Shown here in pieces: positions 59,481-64,000 of a DNA stretch of 64,000 bases. The notes beneath the pieces are model-generated. The model did not search any database and was not told the origin of the DNA. It was given only the letters and a program-made list of their open reading frames with translations. The position numbers and the translations under genes were made by a program. Source of the DNA: Chloroflexota bacterium (GTDB taxonomy: Bacteria > Chloroflexota > Dehalococcoidia > Lucifugimonadales > UBA3495); NCBI GenBank assembly GCA_009837355.1, contig VXTR01000064.1, positions 1 to 64,000 of the forward strand, written 5' to 3'. Position 1 is the first letter of the stretch, and each line of letters begins with the position of its first letter.

Positions 59481-60309
59481 AGCGCGGGGGCCGGTCAGTG
59501 CTGCCCGCGTCATCATCCGCATCGCCGGCATCGTCACGCAGGCTGCGCCGGCGGGAGCGCGGGCTACGCTGCGGCGAATCGTCGTCAGCAGCAGCCTCGC
59601 CATCCGCATCAGCTTCGTCTGGCTCCTGGTCGTCCCGGAGACCACGGCGACGGGAGCTTGGGCTGCGCTGGGGAGCCGAGTCGGTTGACGACTCTGCTGC
59701 GGATTCGCTCGTATCCGCCACCGTGGAGTCAACAACGTCGGAGGCCTGTTCATCATCGCCGTCCTCGCTGGGCGCCGGCGCGTACTGCGGGTTGTCGCGC
59801 CAGAAGTCCTTGACCGCGGAATCCAGGTAGCGGTGCATCTCTTCCGGCTCCCGCACCTGCACCGGGACACGCCGGCGGTTCGTCGTGTACACCCGCAGCG
59901 GGTCGCCCATAAAGCCCCGGTCCAGCACTACCTCGCGAATGTCGCTGAAGTGGATGGTGCGCCGGCGGGGCATCCCGAACATTATGATGAGCGCATCGGA
60001 ATAGACCCGGTACTGACGAGGCGACGTCAGCCAGGAGTACGCGCCCACGCCCAAACCCACGATTATCAGCAGCCACGCGCCTCCACCGCCGGACGAGGTA
60101 GTCGCCGGCTCGCCGCTCTCCGTTTGACCGCCCTCGGACGGAGCGGCGCTTTCGGTGTTGGTACGGGGACTGCACGCCGCCGCCAGCGGGTCAAAGCCGG
60201 CCGCCTGGAGCAGGCCCAGAACTATCACCACCGCCGCCAGAATCAGCGTGAGGTTGAACCTGACCCGACTGGGAGCCCAATAAATCAGCGTGGTTTCGGG
60301 CTGCTGCAT
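59473..60309 (-). CDS. Bacterial PH-domain membrane protein with low-complexity tail
   Basis: 278 residues. Two N-terminal helices (about 18-35 and 78-92) are separated by a Ser/Gly/Glu-rich loop. A bacterial PH-like module follows (YRVYSDALIIMFGMPRRRTIHFSDIREVVLDRGFMGDPLRVYTTNRRRVPVQV) at about 100-150. The C-terminal 100 residues are acidic/Arg-rich, with a repeated SPQRSP-x-SRRR-x-LRDD unit (three partial copies). The tail is probably disordered and cytoplasmic. Function is unknown. Confidence 0.7.
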   Translation of the reverse strand: MQQPETTLIYWAPSRVRFNLTLILAAVVIVLGLLQAAGFDPLAAACSPRTNTESAAPSEGGQTESGEPATTSSGGGGAWLLIIVGLGVGAYSWLTSPRQYRVYSDALIIMFGMPRRRTIHFSDIREVVLDRGFMGDPLRVYTTNRRRVPVQVREPEEMHRYLDSAVKDFWRDNPQYAPAPSEDGDDEQASDVVDSTVADTSESAAESSTDSAPQRSPSSRRRGLRDDQEPDEADADGEAAADDDSPQRSPRSRRRSLRDDAGDADDDAGSTDRPPRFS

Positions 60310-60796
60310 ACTATGTTAGCACCTGCTGTTGTTTTTGTAAGTAGCGCCGCCAGCGGCGCCGCCGGATATGTTACCACACGTCCAACCCACCAATGACGCA
60401 GGACTGCGTCACTCGGTGACACTTCCCCCTTGCGCCAACCCTTAGCACGTCCGTACCATATAAGCCATCAACTCAAATCTATCCCGCCACCCAGGCCTAG
60501 AGCTATCCAAAGCCCACCTCCAAACATCGCAGAACCCGCACAAACCCCTCTCTCCAAACCGCTCGCCAACCCACCGAAGCCGCCGAAATCGCTCACAAAA
60601 CTGCCCATTTCACCACCATCAACCGCTCACCGCCCGCTCCATCCCCTACTCAAATGAGCGGTTATGAGCGCGAAATCGGCTTTTCCTTCACCGACAGACC
60701 ATGCCAACCCACATCCCTTGACCCGGTGCGGCCTTGATGCCAGAATTGGGCGCACAACATCATTACTTACACAACGGACCACAGGAGGCGACGGCC
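60310..60796. other. Intergenic stretch with no supported gene
   Basis: About 490 bp. It holds a perfect palindrome TGACGCAG-GA-CTGCGTCA at 60394-60411, a possible binding site, and C/A-rich low-complexity sequence around 60440-60640. TTGACC (60718-60723), a 17-nt spacer and CAGAAT (60741-60746) could be the promoter of the FAH-family gene. Short frames here lack a ribosome site and any family likeness. Confidence 0.5.
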
Positions 60797-61582
60797 ATGC
60801 TGATTTGCAGGTTTCGCACGGGCGACCGGGTAGCTCACGGAATAGTTGACGGCGACACGGTGCTGGAAGTTCAGGGCGGGCTCTTCGACGGGCTGAAGGA
60901 GTCGGGCAGCAAGTACGCGCTGAGTTCGGTCAAACTGCTCCCGCCCGTAATACCGCCCACCTTTTACGCCGCCGGCATCAACTTCCCGGAACACGTAACC
61001 TGGGCTGCTCATATGCGCGGCGAGGAACCCAACCTGCCCAAAAAGGCCGACGTTGGCTACCGCGCCGTCAACGCTCTCACCGGCCAGGGCGATCCCATCA
61101 TCGTGCCGGCCGACGCCACCGAGGAGCTCCAATACGAGGGCGAGGTGGTCGTCGTCATCGGCAAGGAATGCCGCAACGTCAGCCAGGACGAAGCCCTGGA
61201 CTACGTGCTCGGCTACACCATCGGCAACGACGTCAGCGAACGCTACTGGCAGCGCAACGACCGCACCATGTGGCGAGCCAAGAACACCGACACCTTCAAG
61301 CCCATGGGCCCCTGGATTGCCACCGGCCTCGACCCGGACGCATTGCACGTAACCATCCAGGTCAACCAGCGCGTCGTCGGCGAGTACGACCTCAATACCG
61401 CTATTTTCGGCGTGCGCGAGTACATCAGCGATATGAGCAAGTATCTGACCCTGGTGCCCGGCGACGTGCTGTGGATGGGCACCGACGGGGCCACCGAGAA
61501 TATGAAGGACGGCGATGTCTGCGACGTCACCGTCACCGACATCGGCACCCTCAGCAACCCGGTAGTGTGGGGCAAGGCCTGA
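60797..61582 (+). CDS. Fumarylacetoacetate hydrolase-family enzyme
   Basis: 261 residues from ATG 60797, preceded by AGGAGG 8 nt upstream. The C-terminal FAH domain shows PTFYAAGINFPEHV, then YEGEVVVVIGKEC with the metal Glu residues, GYTIGNDVSERYWQ, and GDVLWMGTDGAT. It is a Mg-dependent hydrolase, isomerase or decarboxylase such as those at the end of aromatic-ring degradation (2-hydroxyhepta-2,4-diene-dioate isomerase, oxaloacetate decarboxylase). Substrate unknown. Confidence 0.9.
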   Translation: MLICRFRTGDRVAHGIVDGDTVLEVQGGLFDGLKESGSKYALSSVKLLPPVIPPTFYAAGINFPEHVTWAAHMRGEEPNLPKKADVGYRAVNALTGQGDPIIVPADATEELQYEGEVVVVIGKECRNVSQDEALDYVLGYTIGNDVSERYWQRNDRTMWRAKNTDTFKPMGPWIATGLDPDALHVTIQVNQRVVGEYDLNTAIFGVREYISDMSKYLTLVPGDVLWMGTDGATENMKDGDVCDVTVTDIGTLSNPVVWGKA

Positions 61583-61617
61583 TTGCAACGGCCTTGCTGC
61601 GGAGCGTTTCGGCATCG

Positions 61618-61645
61618 GTAGGGGCGAATAGTCATTCGCCCCTAC
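61618..61645. repeat. Dispersed palindromic repeat (GTAGGGGCGAAT type), second copy
   Basis: GTAGGGGCGAAT-AGTC-ATTCGCCCCTAC, perfect arms with loop AGTC. It is the sister of 20626-20653, lying 36 bp after the FAH-family gene, where it could terminate transcription. Confidence 0.85.
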
Positions 61646-61671
61646 CGGTATAATGCCGGCTTTGATGGACT

Positions 61672-62529
61672 ATGACTGCTTCGGGCGACTTCCTAACCTG
61701 CCAACGCTGCGGCGCAGCCTATGCGCCGGAGCATCGCTTCTGCGGCGCGTGCGGCGCTGAGGTCGGCTTGGCGGCCCCGCCGTCCAGCGCCGCCCCGGCT
61801 CCACCCTCCAGACCGACTGGCGTCTCGTCGCCGGATGCTTCCGAAGAGCTTAACCGGCTGGCCGGCGCTCCCTACGACCCGTCGGCTTCCACCGGAATTC
61901 CTCGGGCCGAGGAACGGGATGACGCCCTGCCTTACTATATCCCGCCGGCCCGGGTGGTGCTGATGACCTTGCTTAGCGCCGGTCTGTACATTTTCTACTG
62001 GATGTACGTTACCTGGCGGCACTATAGAGAGCACACCGGAGACATCGCTTACCCCATTTTCCACGCGCTGACGCTGCTCGTACCGGTGTACAACCTCTTT
62101 CGGCTGCACGCCCACATGCGGGTGTACCAGGAGCTGATGGAAGCTCGCGGGGTTCCAACTACTCTGAACCCGGTGCGAGCGGTACTGATGTACTTTGGAG
62201 TGTTCCTGCTGGGAATGGTATCCCTTATGCTGCCGGTCGAAGCTCCCATAACGCCGGCCCAGCAGGCGGCCTACGCGGCAATCAACGTGGGGCAAGCGAC
62301 GCTGGTCGCGTGGATATTGTGGCAGGCGCAGGGGAATCTCAACCGCTTTTGGCAGCATAGGCTGGGAACGCGACTGGGCTGGGCCCCCTTGAGTCCGGGA
62401 GAACTGGCCCTGGTTGCCCTGGGCTTCCTACTGGGATGGGGAATGCTGGCGGTCATCCTGATTGACCCGACGCTGATACCGGCGGAACCGAGTACCGTGT
62501 CGGAGCCGGCGCTGACACCATCGCCTTGA
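61672..62529 (+). CDS. Zinc-ribbon membrane protein with a DUF4234-like core
   Basis: 285 residues. An N-terminal zinc ribbon (CQRCGAAYAPEHRFCGACG, two C-x-x-C pairs) is followed by a Pro/Ala-rich linker, then four or five hydrophobic helices: LMTLLSAGLYIFYWMYVTWRHYREH resembles the DUF4234 start. The last 40 residues are Pro/Ser/Thr-rich. It is a membrane protein with a cytoplasmic zinc ribbon; no role is assigned. Confidence 0.7.
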   Translation: MTASGDFLTCQRCGAAYAPEHRFCGACGAEVGLAAPPSSAAPAPPSRPTGVSSPDASEELNRLAGAPYDPSASTGIPRAEERDDALPYYIPPARVVLMTLLSAGLYIFYWMYVTWRHYREHTGDIAYPIFHALTLLVPVYNLFRLHAHMRVYQELMEARGVPTTLNPVRAVLMYFGVFLLGMVSLMLPVEAPITPAQQAAYAAINVGQATLVAWILWQAQGNLNRFWQHRLGTRLGWAPLSPGELALVALGFLLGWGMLAVILIDPTLIPAEPSTVSEPALTPSP

Positions 62530-62550
62530 GCAAGCATTGACGCGCAGCCG

Positions 62551-63171
62551 CTACACTCCCAAGGCCACCTGCACCATGCGCTTCTCAAGGGCTAAGGCTA
62601 ATTCCGAAGCCAAAGTCGTTCGCCGGTGTTCGCCGATTGCGCCCACGAAAGCTACGCCCAACAGCCGGCCCACGCGGAAGTCGATGACTGTTGAGGACAA
62701 AAGTCCCGCCGGACCGCCCTGCAACACGTGCAAACCCACCGCTTCGTCATAGAACCCTTCAACATCCAGTCGGTTGACTGATATCAATTGCTGTCCGGAA
62801 CCGACGCTTTCGCCCACGTTATCCTCGAAATCCTTGACGAAAACGTCGGACATCCAACCGGATACCTGGTCCGGGCTTTCGAATAGGTGCACCACGGTTG
62901 CGCCAACGAAATTAACGCCACTTGCCGGAGATACATCGGACGTGGGCACGAATTCACGCATAAAGCCACCAATGCGCCCGGCGTTGCGAAAACGGTCCGC
63001 TGTGCTGCCCTTGAACCCGTTCTCCGCCATCTCGGCGTTGTCCAGCGGGCCGGAGCGAGCCAGTTGGTAGCCCCGCAAATCGTCGGGCAAGTCGGCAGCT
63101 TCCAGCGTCATATCTTCCAGGTCGGGTTCGCCGACGCGGTAAGTTGCGGTCCATAGCGGATTGGCTGACAC
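62551..63171 (-). CDS. Hypothetical protein
   Basis: 206 residues starting at GTG 63171 with GGAGGA upstream. It lacks a signal peptide or transmembrane helix. The middle part (FVGATVVHLFESPDQVSGWMSDVF) and DVEGFYDEAVGLHVLQGG suggest a repeated beta-alpha domain, perhaps related to lipoprotein-type stress proteins, but I do not recognise a family. It is on the same strand as the partial BNR gene, 73 bp downstream. Confidence 0.55.
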   Translation of the reverse strand: MSANPLWTATYRVGEPDLEDMTLEAADLPDDLRGYQLARSGPLDNAEMAENGFKGSTADRFRNAGRIGGFMREFVPTSDVSPASGVNFVGATVVHLFESPDQVSGWMSDVFVKDFEDNVGESVGSGQQLISVNRLDVEGFYDEAVGLHVLQGGPAGLLSSTVIDFRVGRLLGVAFVGAIGEHRRTTLASELALALEKRMVQVALGV

Positions 63172-63244
63172 GGCAGAGATTCCTCCGGCAGTATGCTACC
63201 CGGGGCGAATCCGCCGCCGACGGGTTCGCCCTGCTGGTTCGCGG

Positions 63245-64000
63245 CTAAGCGGCAACCATGGGATAAACGTGGCGGCCCCGGGACATTTCTACGGGGACGT
63301 CGGTGCGCGTCCACTCATTGCCGCCGTCGTTGCTGCAATAAACGTGACCGTCCCGGTCGCAGCAATAGACGTTCTGGGGCGCGTTGCGGTCGATGGCAAT
63401 CTGGAACATACGCGCCGGGGCAACTTCGCCCAAGTCAACACGCTCCCAGGTTTCACCGGCGTCGGTGGAGCGCACCAGCACGCCGGCGTCTATCGTGCCG
63501 GCCGGGGCGCTGCCGCCGCCGGCCCCGGCCGCGAGGTACATTCGGCTGGGGTCGGTAGGGTCAACGACCAAGTCGCGGCAGTAGCTACCGCCCTCGAACA
63601 TCTCATCAATGGGCACGAATTCCCAATCCTTGCCACGCTCCCGACTGCGGAACATGGCCAGTTGGGTAATGATGTACACCAGACCGGGAGATGTTGGGTT
63701 GACTTGCACCCCGTGGAGGTCAACCGGCCCCATGCGCGTATAATGGCCATCAGTGATGCAGGACCAGGTTTCGCCGCCGTCGGTGGACTTGATTAGTCCG
63801 CCCACTTCGATGGCGCCGTACACGTCGTCAGGGTGGGCAGGGTCGATGCTGATGCCGATGACACGCTTGACGATCTCGTAAGGATTCATGGTGATGTGGG
63901 GATGCACGAGGCCCTGGGTGTTGAGCTCTCGCCAGGTGTCTCCACCGTCGTCGGAGCGGCAAACACGGCCGCGGTCGTAGCCGGCAAACATGACGGACGA
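63245..64000 (-). CDS. BNR/sortilin-like beta-propeller protein (partial, cut by window end)
   Basis: At least 252 codons, with Asp-box repeats CRSDDGGDTWRE, KSTDGGETWS, RSRERGKDWE, RSTDAGETWE and CSNDGGNEWTR. The frame is open to the window edge, so the N-terminal blades lie outside; an internal ATG at 63991 is probably not the start. It resembles the protein at 41171-42166. Function not assigned. Confidence 0.8.
   Translation of the reverse strand, partial: SSVMFAGYDRGRVCRSDDGGDTWRELNTQGLVHPHITMNPYEIVKRVIGISIDPAHPDDVYGAIEVGGLIKSTDGGETWSCITDGHYTRMGPVDLHGVQVNPTSPGLVYIITQLAMFRSRERGKDWEFVPIDEMFEGGSYCRDLVVDPTDPSRMYLAAGAGGGSAPAGTIDAGVLVRSTDAGETWERVDLGEVAPARMFQIAIDRNAPQNVYCCDRDGHVYCSNDGGNEWTRTDVPVEMSRGRHVYPMVAA

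Overview
The window is a GC-rich bacterial chromosome segment. Several features point to a Chloroflexota bacterium, probably of the Dehalococcoidia/SAR202 type: a DUF2298 'YYY' membrane protein behind ftsY, many catabolic flavoenzymes and enolase-superfamily enzymes, DUF1800/DUF1501 proteins and sortilin-like BNR proteins. The affiliation is inferred from gene content; no rRNA or other phylogenetic marker was checked.

Layout. (1) 1-5000 is an accessory, phage-flavoured region on the minus strand: a terminase-like ATPase cut by the window edge, two small paralogous membrane/coiled-coil proteins, a HicBA-like pair and a DNA adenine/cytosine methyltransferase fused to an HNH nuclease. Several promoters here carry GAAC-N4-GTTC SOS boxes, and the region ends in a repeated structured element (copy 1). 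(2) 5000-10400 is a core operon: a DsbA-like oxidoreductase with an in-frame UGA at its redox Cys, rnc, ftsY, a DUF2298 protein and a PPOX-type flavoprotein. (3) 10400-27100 holds ligA, three tandem small cupins, a DUF2851 protein, two MFS carriers, an enoyl-CoA hydratase, a ureohydrolase, a GMC oxidoreductase and a TPP enzyme. (4) 27100-36700 begins with gene debris (a histidine-kinase C-terminus and a DUF2283 N-terminus) and an OsmC-family gene, also interrupted by UGA at its catalytic Cys. It continues with an amidase/rhamnonate-dehydratase-like/hydantoinase/acyl-CoA-dehydrogenase-like catabolic block, a retropepsin-like pair, an amber-interrupted gene and copy 2 of the repeated element. 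(5) 37300-54800 is small-molecule metabolism: haloacetate-dehalogenase-like hydrolase, MmgE/PrpD, dipeptidase, a split TPP decarboxylase, thiolase plus DUF35, a CocE-type hydrolase, argF, NHL, DUF1501, DUF1800, Rieske and BtuF-like genes, with tRNA-Gly and tRNA-Phe. (6) 54900-64000 has folD-queA, a McrBC restriction pair, a PH-domain membrane protein, an FAH hydrolase and a partial BNR protein.

The most notable observations are these. First, there are two independent UGA-interrupted thiol-redox genes, dsbA-like and osmC-like. In each the UGA sits exactly where the family has its catalytic Cys, and each is followed by a hairpin at the distance expected for a bacterial SECIS, which implies selenoprotein synthesis in this organism. 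Second, a roughly 400-nt element occurs twice, 32 kb apart. Each copy is led by a strong promoter with an embedded SOS box. Inside are two tandem 72-nt hairpin units that show a compensatory base-pair change, a good candidate for an undescribed SOS-controlled structured RNA. Third, there is a single-chain methyltransferase-HNH protein next to copy 1 and a broken defence-like gene next to copy 2.
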